Shown here one piece after another: positions 56,543-64,000 of a DNA stretch of 64,000 bases (positions within the stretch are counted from its first letter, which is position 1; every line of letters starts with the position of its first letter). Below the pieces are notes generated by a model. The model did no database searches, was not told the DNA's origin, and saw only the letters and a program-made list of their open reading frames with translations. The DNA is taken from positions 124,001 through 188,000 of the forward strand of contig NZ_CP139781.1 in the NCBI RefSeq assembly GCF_019679435.2, in the 5' to 3' direction. A program made the position numbers and the translations under genes. Source of the DNA: Actomonas aquatica. Lineage in GTDB: Bacteria > Verrucomicrobiota > Verrucomicrobiia > Opitutales > Opitutaceae.

Positions 56543-56621
56543 GGCAACAAGGGGGAGGGGAAAGGGGGCAGGGGGTGGAGACAACGGAGGCCATGTGGCC
56601 AGATTCGGCAAAGGCGACTTA

Positions 56622-56637
56622 GGTTTACCAGTTGACC
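56622..56637 (-). promoter_or_regulatory. regulon motif copy D (GGTCAACTGGTAAACC)
   Basis: In the direction of the GH operon it reads GGTCAACTGGTAAACC, embedded in an outer dyad TTAGGT...ACCTAA (56619-56640), the most symmetric of the five copies. It lies 80 bp upstream of the ATG at 56542 and 143 bp upstream of the divergent gene at 56780. Confidence 0.6.
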
Positions 56638-56779
56638 TAAAAGCACGAAATGCGAACGCCGCGGACGGTTCGGTCAAGGGATGAACCAACGGCTCGGTTG
56701 AGCGCGGTGAGCGGCTGGGTTGGAGCTGCGGTCGCCGGTTTTGCTTTTTCGCCGGCACAATCTCAACCCCTCCCCAACC

Positions 56780-58750
56780 ATGAAAACTCCCTTCTTGGCC
56801 GGGCGACGAGGCCGCTTTGGCGGTCTGTGCGCGACCCTGCTTGCCTCCGTCCTTTTTGCCGGTGCCGCCGTCGACAAACCCACCGGCGTATTTTCCTCCT
56901 CCGGCGCGAATACCTCGGCGATCTATGATAATGATACCCTGCGTGGGGTGTTGGTGCGCGCCTCGTGGTCAGACCTCGAGGCGACCGACGACTCCTTTGA
57001 TTTTTCCATCATCGATGCGCAGGTCAGTGCCATCCAGGCCGAGGGCAAAAGCTGGTCGCTGGCGGTTCTCGCCGGCGGCACCGGCAGTCCGGCGTGGTTG
57101 ACTGATTCGGTCGGCTCCGGCGGCCTGGGCGCGCCCTACGTGACCTATGCGTTCCGCGGCGTGCCCGGTTACAAGCTGCCGCTGTTTTGGGATGCCACGG
57201 TGCAGGCCGAGCTGGAAGAACTGGCCGACGAGCTGGCGGCTGAATACAACAACGATTCGAGCCTGAAGCTGGTCTACGTCACGCAGATGACGGCCAACGG
57301 CATCGAAGGCCACCTGCAGGGCGTCAACATGGCGGACATGGTCACGGCCGGTTACACCGATCAGAAGTGGATCGATGCGGGCATCGATGTCTCGGTGAAC
57401 TTTGCCAATGCCTTCACCAACAAGGCGCTGGCCTTTGAAGTGCACGAGGTGAACAACACCGCGACCGTGCCGGAGACGATCATCAACGACCTCTGGGATG
57501 ATCCGGCGCTCGAGCAGCGCGTGGGTGCCGCCATGTGGTGGATCTCAGGCAAAACCTCCTACCAGCCTGATCTGGTGGACGTCTTGGACGATTTCCCGGG
57601 CGACATCTACGGGCAGATCATCGGGAAGTCATATGACGGCGCGTGGGAGCCCAACACCGCCTACGCCGATCGCACGCACCGCATGCCGACCAATCCGCCG
57701 GCGACGGATCGTTACCGCTACCGCGTGACCACGGCGGGCACGAGCGGCAGCACGGAGCCGACCTGGCCGACGACGGTCGGTGCGACGGTAAGTGACGGCA
57801 CGGTGGTGTGGACCTGTATTGCGAGTCGATTTGAGGACGGCGATTACACCACGGTGTTCGACCAAGCCATGGCGCTCGGCATGCGCTACATCGAGCCGTG
57901 GGAATACGAGTTCAAGGACAGCTCGGCCAACGGCGCGGCGCCGACGTGGGACTCCATGTTCGAAGACTACAATGAATGGGCTGATGAGGTTTTTCTGGCG
58001 CCCGCCGCCCCGACGGGACTGAGCGCCTCCACGGCGGCGGGCCTGGTCTCACTCGATTGGAACGACAATGGTGAAACCGACCTCGCGGGTTATCTCGTTT
58101 ATCGGGCCACCACCAGTGGCGGGCCTTACACCGAGATCAGTGGCAGCATCGTCACCAGCTCCGACTACGACGACACCACGGTGTCCGGCGGCACGACCTA
58201 TTATTACACGACCACGGCGGTGGACGATTACGCCAACGAGTCCGCCTACGCGACCGAGGTTTCGGCCACGCCGCCGGTGTCGAGCAGCTCGGAGGATTTT
58301 GCGCCAGTGGCCGATGCCTACGTCAATGAAGCCAACGCCACTGCGAACTACGGCAGCAACACGGTGCTGAATGTAATGGACGCGACGAACGATCGCCGGA
58401 CCTTCTTGAAATTCACGGTGAGCGGTGTCGGCACCGTCACCAGCGCGACCCTGAAGCTGAAATGCAAGGCGACCCAGAGCGGCACCACCAGCGCCTATCA
58501 GGTCACCGACATCACGTGGGCGGAAGGCGGCCTGAATTGGAACAACCAGCCGACCATCGGCAGCGTGGCGGATGTGGCGACCAACGTCGCGGCCGAGGCG
58601 TGGGTTGAGTTGGATGTGACCAGCCTGATCACCGGCAATGGCACCTTCTCGATCGCCTTGCAGGGCAGCAGCAGCTCGCTGGTGCAATACTACTCCAGCA
58701 ACAGCAGCGGCACGAGCAACGACCCCGTGCTCGAAGTCACGCATAACTGA
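56780..58750 (+). CDS. glycosidase-like secreted protein with inserted CBM, FN3 and CBM96
   Basis: A 656-residue exported protein. ATG 56780 starts a signal peptide (GGLCATLLASVLFAGAAV). The TIM-barrel part (about 25-270, VRASWSDLEATDDSFDFSI, VYVTQMTANGIEGHLQG) resembles GH42/cellulase-like catalytic domains. Within it an approximately 65-residue domain is inserted (AWEPNTAYADRTHRM... TAGTSGSTEPTWPTTVG... DGTVVWTC), a chitin-binding/CBM5-12-like or phage-type module. The barrel then resumes (ALGMRYIEPWEYEFKD). A fibronectin III domain (410-490) and a C-terminal CBM96/DNRLRE domain (510-656; APVADAYVNEANATANYGS, WNNQPTIGS, VTSLI) follow. CBM96 domains bind alginate. Divergent from the GH operon; no downstream partner. 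Confidence 0.82.
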   Translation: MKTPFLAGRRGRFGGLCATLLASVLFAGAAVDKPTGVFSSSGANTSAIYDNDTLRGVLVRASWSDLEATDDSFDFSIIDAQVSAIQAEGKSWSLAVLAGGTGSPAWLTDSVGSGGLGAPYVTYAFRGVPGYKLPLFWDATVQAELEELADELAAEYNNDSSLKLVYVTQMTANGIEGHLQGVNMADMVTAGYTDQKWIDAGIDVSVNFANAFTNKALAFEVHEVNNTATVPETIINDLWDDPALEQRVGAAMWWISGKTSYQPDLVDVLDDFPGDIYGQIIGKSYDGAWEPNTAYADRTHRMPTNPPATDRYRYRVTTAGTSGSTEPTWPTTVGATVSDGTVVWTCIASRFEDGDYTTVFDQAMALGMRYIEPWEYEFKDSSANGAAPTWDSMFEDYNEWADEVFLAPAAPTGLSASTAAGLVSLDWNDNGETDLAGYLVYRATTSGGPYTEISGSIVTSSDYDDTTVSGGTTYYYTTTAVDDYANESAYATEVSATPPVSSSSEDFAPVADAYVNEANATANYGSNTVLNVMDATNDRRTFLKFTVSGVGTVTSATLKLKCKATQSGTTSAYQVTDITWAEGGLNWNNQPTIGSVADVATNVAAEAWVELDVTSLITGNGTFSIALQGSSSSLVQYYSSNSSGTSNDPVLEVTHN

Positions 58751-58772
58751 TTCGACGACGAATGCGAATCGG

Positions 58773-58810
58773 CGACGCGCCATCTCCAGCGTGTGTTGCG
58801 CGTCGTCGAT
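58773..58810 (+). terminator. possible terminator after the CBM96 protein gene
   Basis: Stem CGACGCGC/GCGCGTCG (58773-58780 with 58798-58805) around a 17-base loop, followed by TCGATTTT. The T-run is short and impure, so this is weak. Confidence 0.35.
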
Positions 58811-58919
58811 TTTCGCGGGATCCCTTCCGGGGGCTCGTGCACCGACCGGTCTGGCGATTATCGTTCGCGGGGATCCAGTGATAACGGCGGACGGCAACAC
58901 TCGTATTCACGAAACCACT

Positions 58920-59705
58920 ATGAAGCTTCCCTTAAAGTTTAGCGTAACACCGGATCCGATCGAGGTCAGTGATGTTGGCCGCACCTTGGTGCTGCTGCAT
59001 TCGCTGGGCTGCGATCGTCAGCTGTGGGATGGTGTCGTGGCGCAGTGGCAGGGACGGCGGCGAATCGTCGCGGTGGACCTGCCGGGTCATGGCGAAAGTC
59101 CCCTGTGGCCCGCCGGGTTTTCACTCGAAGACTGTGCAGATGCCGTGGTGGCGGTGCTTGATACGCTCGGAGTGGAACGGGCGATCTGGGCGGGAAACTC
59201 CGTGGGGGGAATGATCGTGCAGGCGGCGGCGCTCAATCACGCTGAGCGCGTGCAGGCAGTGGTGCTGAGTGCGACGGACGCGCGCATCGGCACGACGGAG
59301 TCGTGGAATCAGCGCCTGGCCCAGATCGAGCGTGATGGCTTGGCCAGCATGGCGGGCAGCTTGGCGGAACGTTGGTTTGGCGAAGCCTTCCGCCGCAACG
59401 AAAGCGCGCGCTATGACGCGATCGTAGCACGGTTGGCGAGTCAGGCGGAGGTCGGATACACCGCGTTGGCTGCGGCGATTCGGGATGCGGATTTCGGGGG
59501 GCGGATGGCGGAGATCACGCAACCGGCGCTGGTGATCGGCGGAGGCTGCGATCTGTTCTGTCCGCCGGACGCCGGGCTTCGACTGGCGGCGGCGTTGCCA
59601 CGAGGTGAGTTTGAACTGCTGCCGGCGGCGGGCCATCAGCCGCCGGTCGAATGCCCGGCGGAATGGGGGGCGACGGTGGAGCGGTCGGGCGTGTTTGATG
59701 CCTGA
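58920..59705 (+). CDS. 3-oxoadipate enol-lactonase-like alpha/beta-hydrolase
   Basis: A 261-residue cytoplasmic hydrolase with the PcaD layout: TLVLLHSLGCDRQLWD, VDLPGHGESP, WAGNSVGGMIVQ (Ser near 100), late TQPALVIGGGCDLFCPP (Asp) and AAGHQPPVE (His). Length matches PcaD (about 260). ATG 58920 follows TATG-preceding sequence and starts a proper N-terminus MKLPLKFSV; the frame upstream is shadow of the intergenic. The pca operon at 25-33 kb lacks pcaD, so this gene, 25 kb away and in the opposite orientation, could complete the pathway from enol-lactone to 3-oxoadipate. Other alpha/beta-hydrolases look similar, hence moderate confidence. Confidence 0.75.
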   Translation: MKLPLKFSVTPDPIEVSDVGRTLVLLHSLGCDRQLWDGVVAQWQGRRRIVAVDLPGHGESPLWPAGFSLEDCADAVVAVLDTLGVERAIWAGNSVGGMIVQAAALNHAERVQAVVLSATDARIGTTESWNQRLAQIERDGLASMAGSLAERWFGEAFRRNESARYDAIVARLASQAEVGYTALAAAIRDADFGGRMAEITQPALVIGGGCDLFCPPDAGLRLAAALPRGEFELLPAAGHQPPVECPAEWGATVERSGVFDA

Positions 59706-59730
59706 TCGATTGGCGGACGCGCCGCCGCCT

Positions 59731-59851
59731 GACGCCGCCCGGAGGTCGGCGTCCACCTTTTGGGGTGATGGGGTGGGCGCGGACGTCCCCGGCCGCGCTG
59801 GCGTTGCCTCTCCGCCGCTCGACGCCGCCCGGAGGTCGGCGTCCACCTTTT
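59731..59851. repeat. 31-bp direct repeat at 90-bp spacing
   Basis: The 31 bases beginning GACGCCGCCCGGAGGTCGGC occur identically at 59731-59761 and 59821-59851, each with an inner dyad GACGCC/GGCGTC. The second copy ends on the cydB stop codon. They lie between the convergent PcaD-like and cydB genes and look like REP-type elements rather than regulatory sites. Confidence 0.8.
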
Positions 59852-60869
59852 AGGTTTCGTTGGGTTTGTTGTGTTCGGTCTTGAAGACGCGGAGGAGGAA
59901 GTAGAGGGCGGGGAAGATGGCAACGCTGCCGATGAGGAGGGCGAGGAGGAGCTGCTTCTGCGTGGCGGTCGGAGCGGCTTCGGCGTAGAAGCTGAGCGCG
60001 CCGGTCGTCGTGTGGATGGCGTTGGGGGCGTAGAGCAGCCACCAGCCGAGCAGGATGAGGCTTACTTGCGAGACGGCGATGATGCGGATCTGGACGTTGG
60101 AGCGGCTGCGGATGCGCCACCAGAGCGCCACCAGCAGCAGCGTGGCGAGGGCAGGGGCGGCGAGGGCGTCGGGGTGACGCAGGAATTGCGCGGGCAGGGG
60201 ATCAGGCTCGCCATAGGAGGCGAGGGCGACGAGTCCGCCGGCGAGCACGAGGTAGATGTTGGCGCCGAGGGCGAGGCGCACGAAGCGTTGGCGCAGGTCG
60301 TCGCGGTCGGTTTCGCCGATGAGGTAGATGGCCGCGAGGAAGACGAAGATGCCGCTGACAAAGGCGCCCACGGTGAGCGGATAAATGCCCCACCACGGGG
60401 CGATGTAGGCCGCGTGGAAGGAGGTGGCGTCGGGGTCGATAAATCCGCGCGTGAGGCTGGCGACGCTGATGCCGAGCCACACCGCGGTCCACAGGCTGCT
60501 AAAGCCAAAGAGGATCGTATAAACGGTCTGCGAGCGGCCCTCCTGCACAGGGTCGTAGTGGCGGAAGGTGAAGGCGGTGCCGCGCACGACGATGCCCACC
60601 AGCAGCGCCAGCATGGGCAGGTGCAGGGTGGTCATGATGGTGGTGAACAGGAGCGGGAAGCCCATGAACAGGATCACCACGATGAGGATGAGCCAGATGT
60701 GGTTGGCTTCCCAAACGGGGCCCATGGCGTGATTGATGGCCTCCTTTTGCGGATCGCGCAGGCGGCCGGCGGGCAGCAGTTCGATGATGCCGGCGCCGTA
60801 GTCGGAGCCGCCCAACAGCACGTAGAGTAGGAGCGAAACAGCGATGAAGAATACCAGCAGGTCGATCAT
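59850..60869 (-). CDS. cydB: cytochrome bd-type quinol oxidase subunit II
   Basis: A 339-residue inner-membrane subunit with about eight helices. Family pattern VLLGGSDYGAGIIELL at the start, NHAMGPVWEANHIWLILIVV (conserved Trp-Glu-Ala-Asn-His block) and the last helices ending near LLRVFKTEHN. It forms the terminal oxidase with CydA and uses quinol to reduce oxygen without pumping protons. Its ATG (60869) overlaps the cydA stop codon in ATGA. Confidence 0.93.
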   Translation of the reverse strand: MIDLLVFFIAVSLLLYVLLGGSDYGAGIIELLPAGRLRDPQKEAINHAMGPVWEANHIWLILIVVILFMGFPLLFTTIMTTLHLPMLALLVGIVVRGTAFTFRHYDPVQEGRSQTVYTILFGFSSLWTAVWLGISVASLTRGFIDPDATSFHAAYIAPWWGIYPLTVGAFVSGIFVFLAAIYLIGETDRDDLRQRFVRLALGANIYLVLAGGLVALASYGEPDPLPAQFLRHPDALAAPALATLLLVALWWRIRSRSNVQIRIIAVSQVSLILLGWWLLYAPNAIHTTTGALSFYAEAAPTATQKQLLLALLIGSVAIFPALYFLLRVFKTEHNKPNET

Positions 60870-62188
60870 GCGGAGCCCTCCTCGGGTTTGAGCGTTTTGA
60901 CAGCGTGTTCGGCGGTGCGCACCTGGCGGGCGAAGAGCCACACGGTGGCGGCGGCGAGGGCCCCGTAGAGCACGAGGAAAAGCGCGAAGTGATAGACCAT
61001 GCCGGGGACCGGGGTCACCGCATCCTCGGTGCGCATGATTTCATAGATGATCCACGGTTGGCGGCCGACTTCGGTCACGATCCAGCCGGCTTCGATGGCG
61101 ATGAAACCGATGGGCGTAGCGGCGACCAGCGTCCAAAGGAACCACGGTGGGAACTGGGGGCGGCGTCGTATCCAGAAAAACAGGACGGCGATGAGGGCCA
61201 TGAGCATGCCGATGCCGACCATGATCTGAAAGGCGATGTGCACGATGGCGACGGGTGGCCAGTCTTCCTCGGGGATCTCCTCCAGGCCGAGCACCTCGGC
61301 GTCGACGTCGTTGAAGGCGATGAAGCTCAGCATGCCGGGCAGCGGGATGCCCCAACTGACGGTGCGGGTCTCTTCGTCGGGCAAGCCGCCGATGTAGAGG
61401 GGGGCGCGGGTGCTGGTTTCGAAGTGGCCCTCCATGGCGGCGAGTTTCATGGGCTGCAGTTCGGCGACGCGTTGACCGGCGAAGTGGCCGACGAGCGGTT
61501 GGAGGAGAGACGCAATGGCGCCGAAGAGCAGGGAAATCTGAATGGCGCGGCGATGGAGGTCGGGGCTACGGCCACGCAGGAGCAGGAAGGCGTGCACCCC
61601 GGCGACGGCGAAACCGACCGCGGCGATGGCGGCCATTTGCATGTGCAGGGTTTGGTGCAGCCACGCCGGGTTGAACATGGCGGCGACCGGATCGATGTCG
61701 GAGGCGACGCCACCGGTCCAGGTGAAGCCCTGCGGCGTGTTCATCCAACTGTTGGCCGCGACGACAAAGATGCCGGAGGTGAAGCCGGTGATGCCGACCA
61801 TGAGGCCGGTGCACCAATGCACCCACGGCTTCATGCGTTTCCACCCGTAGAGGAAGAGACCGATCGCGACGGCCTCGAGGAAGAACGCGGTGCCTTCCCA
61901 TGAGAAGGGCATGCCGATGATGGGGCCGGCGTGCTGCATAAACTCCGGCCACAGCAGGCCGAGTTCAAAGGAAAGCACGGTGCCGGAAACGGCCCCGACG
62001 GCGAAGAAGATGGCGACGCCCTTGAGCCACATCTTGGTGAGGGCGAGGGCGGATTCATCGCCAGTGCGCAGATGGCGGTAATGCGCAGCAGACATGAGGA
62101 AGGGCATCACCATGCCGATGGCGGCAAAGATGATGTGAAAGCCCAGGGAGAAGGCCATCGTCGAGCGGGCGGCGAGCAAGTTGTCCAT
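60866..62188 (-). CDS. cydA: cytochrome bd-type (CIO-like) quinol oxidase subunit I
   Basis: A 440-residue subunit carrying the b and d hemes. ATG 62188 gives MDNLLAARSTMAFSLGFH with the first heme-ligand His (FHIIFAAIG); LHQTLHMQMAA and GWIVTEVGRQPWIIYE (the GRQPW motif) are also present. The Q-loop between helices is short (SWGIPLPGMLSFI... region), which fits the cyanide-insensitive oxidase (CIO) branch rather than the long-loop E. coli CydA. It is the first gene of the pair, with no other respiratory gene nearby. Expression under low oxygen would fit a periodically anoxic organism, but no regulator site is obvious. Confidence 0.93.
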   Translation of the reverse strand: MDNLLAARSTMAFSLGFHIIFAAIGMVMPFLMSAAHYRHLRTGDESALALTKMWLKGVAIFFAVGAVSGTVLSFELGLLWPEFMQHAGPIIGMPFSWEGTAFFLEAVAIGLFLYGWKRMKPWVHWCTGLMVGITGFTSGIFVVAANSWMNTPQGFTWTGGVASDIDPVAAMFNPAWLHQTLHMQMAAIAAVGFAVAGVHAFLLLRGRSPDLHRRAIQISLLFGAIASLLQPLVGHFAGQRVAELQPMKLAAMEGHFETSTRAPLYIGGLPDEETRTVSWGIPLPGMLSFIAFNDVDAEVLGLEEIPEEDWPPVAIVHIAFQIMVGIGMLMALIAVLFFWIRRRPQFPPWFLWTLVAATPIGFIAIEAGWIVTEVGRQPWIIYEIMRTEDAVTPVPGMVYHFALFLVLYGALAAATVWLFARQVRTAEHAVKTLKPEEGSA

Positions 62189-62310
62189 GGTGGTGCGGTG
62201 CAAGCGGAGACACGGACGCAGAGGCGTCGGTGCGCAGTTAATGCAGAAACCGGCCAACGCCTAGGACGGTGGTGGATTTGGTGGGTGGTAGTAGGACGGG
62301 GAATTCGGGG

Positions 62311-62560
62311 GCTTAGCGTCGCTTCGCGACGCTAAGCGGGTTCAAGGGGGAAGATTAAGGTGAAGGTGAAGGTGAAGGTGAAGGGGAAGGTGGTGGCGGA
62401 GGCCGAGGGGCAGGGATGTCGGGCGTGAAGCCCGACCCACATTTGGAGGGTGCCGGTGGGAGGGTGTAGGGCCGGTGCTTGCGCCGGCCGCGGTGGGGCG
62501 GGGGCAGGGGGCGGCGTGCCGCAAGCGGCAGCCCTACATGGAGAGGCAGGGGGGGGCGGC
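62311..62560. repeat. palindromes and GGTGAA tandem repeat in a gene-free stretch
   Basis: Between cydA (62188) and the SDR stop (62644) there is no convincing gene. It holds a perfect 12-bp palindrome GCTTAGCGTCGC/GCGACGCTAAGC (62311-62337), four GGTGAA units (62359-62382) followed by a degenerate one, a GTCGGGCG/GCCCGAC-type hairpin near 62417, and GGCCGG..CCGGCC with upstream TGTAG near 62467-62490. Most carry the TGTAG/CTACA context of the REP-like elements. Confidence 0.6.
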
Positions 62561-62585
62561 GTGGGCGGACGCTGGCGTCGGGGCA

Positions 62586-62620
62586 CAAAAAGGGCCGGGC
62601 GTTTTTTACGCCCGGCCCTT
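62586..62620 (-). terminator. rho-independent terminator of the SDR gene
   Basis: A perfect 12-bp stem AAGGGCCGGGCG/CGCCCGGCCCTT (62590-62601 with 62609-62620) with a 7-base loop. On the minus strand it is followed by a T-run, 24 bp beyond the SDR stop codon at 62644. Confidence 0.88.
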
Positions 62621-62643
62621 GGGAGGGAGAGTTATCGTCTTTT

Positions 62644-63417
62644 TTAGAGGCGTGGCATGGTGAGGGCGCCGTCGACCATGATGACCTGGCCGGTGCTGTA
62701 GGGCATGTCGCCGCGGGCGAGGGACGCGACCGCTTTGCCGACGTCGTCGGGGAAACCCCAACGCGGCTGCACACAGAGGCCTTCTTCGATGAGCTTGTCG
62801 TATTTGCCGGTCACGCCGGAGGTCATGTCGGTCTTGATGACGCCAGGGCGCACTTCGTAAACCGGGATGCCTTCGGTGCCGAGGCGGGCGGCGAAGAGCT
62901 GCGACATCATGCCGAGCCCGGCCTTGGCGATGCAGTATTCGCCGCGGTTGATGCTGACCACGGTGACGGAGATCGAGGTGATGTTGACGATCGCTGCGGC
63001 GAAGGACGGGTCGGCTTTTTTGGCCGCGACCATTTCGTTGGCGAACGCCTGGGTGAGGAAGAACGGACCTTTGAGGTTCGTATCGAGCACCCAGTCGTAG
63101 CTTTCCTCGCCCATCTCCAGCAGGTCGGCGCGGACCTTGGGGGCGACGCCGGCGTTGTTGACGAGGAGGTTGATGCAACCACCGGCGTGGGCGCGGGTGG
63201 CTTCGAGGATGGCTTGGCGGCCTTCGGCGCTGCCGATGTCGCCGCGGGCGTAGCCGACTTGGACGCCGTGGGCGCGGAGTTCCTCGAGGGGACCGGCCAC
63301 GGATTCCTCAGGGCGGACACCGTTGATGACGAGGTTCCAGCCTTCCTTGGCGAGAGCGGTGGCGATGCCGAAGCCGATGCCGCGGGAACCGCCGGTAACG
63401 AGAGCGTATTTGGACAT
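62644..63417 (-). CDS. SDR-family 3-ketoacyl-ACP-reductase-like oxidoreductase
   Basis: A 257-residue SDR. ATG 63417 gives MSKYALVTGGSRGIGFGI with the TGGSRGIG cofactor loop; NNAG is near 93 and the catalytic YCIAK near 168. The late VRPGVIKTDMTSG and GQVIMVDGAL fit classical FabG-like SDRs. It is followed on the same strand by its terminator and preceded by a Gfo/Idh/MocA gene. Paired SDR and Gfo/Idh genes are common in sugar-oxidising operons, so it may oxidise a sugar or polyol rather than act in fatty-acid synthesis. Confidence 0.85.
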   Translation of the reverse strand: MSKYALVTGGSRGIGFGIATALAKEGWNLVINGVRPEESVAGPLEELRAHGVQVGYARGDIGSAEGRQAILEATRAHAGGCINLLVNNAGVAPKVRADLLEMGEESYDWVLDTNLKGPFFLTQAFANEMVAAKKADPSFAAAIVNITSISVTVVSINRGEYCIAKAGLGMMSQLFAARLGTEGIPVYEVRPGVIKTDMTSGVTGKYDKLIEEGLCVQPRWGFPDDVGKAVASLARGDMPYSTGQVIMVDGALTMPRL

Positions 63418-63482
63418 AGGAAATGGAGTTGGCCCACGGAACACACGGAAAACGCGGAAGCCGTGGGGCAGGATCAGGAGTT

Positions 63483-63559
63483 AACCACGAAATACACGAA
63501 CCACACGAAAGCCTGCCGGCTCACGTTAGCTATTCGTGTATTTCGTGTGTTTCGTGGTT
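63483..63559. repeat. imperfect 28-bp inverted repeat of ACACGAA units
   Basis: The arm AACCACGAAATACACGAA... (63483-63510) is matched in reverse complement by 63532-63559 at 24 of 28 positions; each arm contains two ACACGAA units. It lies in the 154-bp gap between the SDR and the Gfo/Idh gene. Such CACGAA/CACGGAT-type inverted repeats occur widely in intergenic DNA of this kind of genome; function unknown. Confidence 0.75.
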
Positions 63560-63571
63560 CTGAATTCCGAA

Positions 63572-64000
63572 TCAGAGTTCGGGGATGTCGACCCAGCGGC
63601 GTTCGGCCCAGGACTTGAGACCGAGCTCGGCGAGCTGCACGCCCTTGGCACCTTCCTTGAGGCTCCAGGGGAACGGGGTGTCGACGACAACGTGCTTGAG
63701 GAAGGCTTCCCACTGCACCTTGAAGGCGTTGTCGAAGGCCTGGTTGGTCGGCACGCGGGTCCAGCCGTCCTTGTAGTCGATCGGGCTGTCGATGTCCGGA
63801 TTCCAGACGCAGCGCGGGGTGTTGGCGAGGGACTGGCTTTTGCAGTCGCGCAGACCGGCGACGGCGGAACCGTGGGTGCCGTCAACTTGAAGGGTGAGCA
63901 GGTCTTCGCGATTCACGCGCACATCCCAGGAGGAGTTGAAGTGGCAGATGGTGCCGTTCTTGAGCTCAAAGGTGGCGTAGGCGGAATCGTCGGCGGTGCA
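63572..64000 (-). CDS. Gfo/Idh/MocA-family oxidoreductase, C-terminal fragment
   Basis: The frame is open from the right edge to the stop at 63572-63574 and gives 142 residues (CTADDSAYATFELKNGTICH... to WVDIPEL). The pattern of strands (AYATFELKNGT, NSSWDVRV, GTHGSAVAGLRDC) and the late LAELGLKSWAERRWVDIPE are typical of the C-terminal dimerisation domain of Gfo/Idh/MocA sugar dehydrogenases. The N-terminal Rossmann domain is outside the window. It probably forms an operon with the SDR. Confidence 0.8.
   Translation of the reverse strand, partial: CTADDSAYATFELKNGTICHFNSSWDVRVNREDLLTLQVDGTHGSAVAGLRDCKSQSLANTPRCVWNPDIDSPIDYKDGWTRVPTNQAFDNAFKVQWEAFLKHVVVDTPFPWSLKEGAKGVQLAELGLKSWAERRWVDIPEL

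Noticed and set aside
59121..59846. A 241-codon minus-strand frame with repeated 'VDADLRAAS' peptides
   Set aside because: The repeated peptide merely reflects the 31-bp DNA direct repeat, and the frame is antisense to the PcaD-like gene.
62359..62382. GGTGAA array considered as a CRISPR
   Set aside because: Only four contiguous 6-bp units with no spacers; a microsatellite. No CRISPR array or cas gene is visible in the window.

Overview
The window reads as GC-rich chromosomal DNA from a polysaccharide-degrading member of the Verrucomicrobiota, most likely the Opitutaceae. This rests on several features: TonB receptors with a 'NPFIIDAEQDEGYVA'-type N-terminus, a PEP-CTERM protein, paired C-terminal 'AVGPGL..FGV' repeats on a giant secreted lyase, many DUF2264/heparinase/acetylesterase genes, anaerobic-type sulfatase maturation, and numerous REP-like palindromes. 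The assignment is inference; no rRNA or universal marker is present.

Layout. 1-483: end of a TonB receptor. 484-1000: no gene, a cluster of REP-like hairpins. 1001-22389: a polysaccharide-lyase locus. A minus-strand eight-gene operon runs from a sodium:solute symporter through a mannose-6-P-isomerase-like protein, a 2-hydroxyacid dehydrogenase, DUF2264, a heparinase II/III-type lyase, an esterase and an SDR to an acetylxylan esterase. It is followed by a LacI regulator, a 1817-residue PL6 lyase, a PEP-CTERM protein, a small secreted protein and a divergent sialate O-acetylesterase. An ATAATTAT-type palindrome lies in front of the symporter, the regulator gene and the divergent pair. 22457-22531: tRNA-Glu(CTC). 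22843-25131: anaerobic sulfatase maturase and a hydrolase. 25234-33608: complete-looking pcaC-H-G-B-F-(IJ fusion)-pobA-SLC13 operon for 4-hydroxybenzoate/protocatechuate. 33818-38105: LacI regulator and a full TonB receptor. 38194-39306: REP-associated tyrosine transposase flanked by its repeats. 40096-49815: esterases, two sulfatases, a GH5-like enzyme and a ROK protein. 49928-58750: GH, GPH transporter, SIS isomerase, esterase and a CBM96-tailed glycosidase. 58920-59705: the PcaD-like enol-lactonase missing from the pca operon. 59850-62188: cytochrome bd oxidase. 62644-64000: SDR and the end of a Gfo/Idh/MocA dehydrogenase.

How it may work together. The most interesting signal is a 16-bp motif (gene-sense consensus RGTCAACGGRTAAACC). 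It occurs five times, always in the same orientation relative to the gene it precedes, at the 5' end of each main transcription unit between 25 and 57 kb: the pca/pob operon, the TonB receptor, the esterase-sulfatase-GH operon, the GH-GPH-SIS operon and the hydrolase/maturase unit. It suggests one regulator, plausibly the LacI protein encoded at 33818, that coordinates outer-membrane uptake, desulfation, de-esterification and catabolism of a released hydroxybenzoate-type acid. A sulfated or phenolic-esterified polysaccharide (or a sulfated phenolic) would fit, but the substrate is not shown by the sequence.
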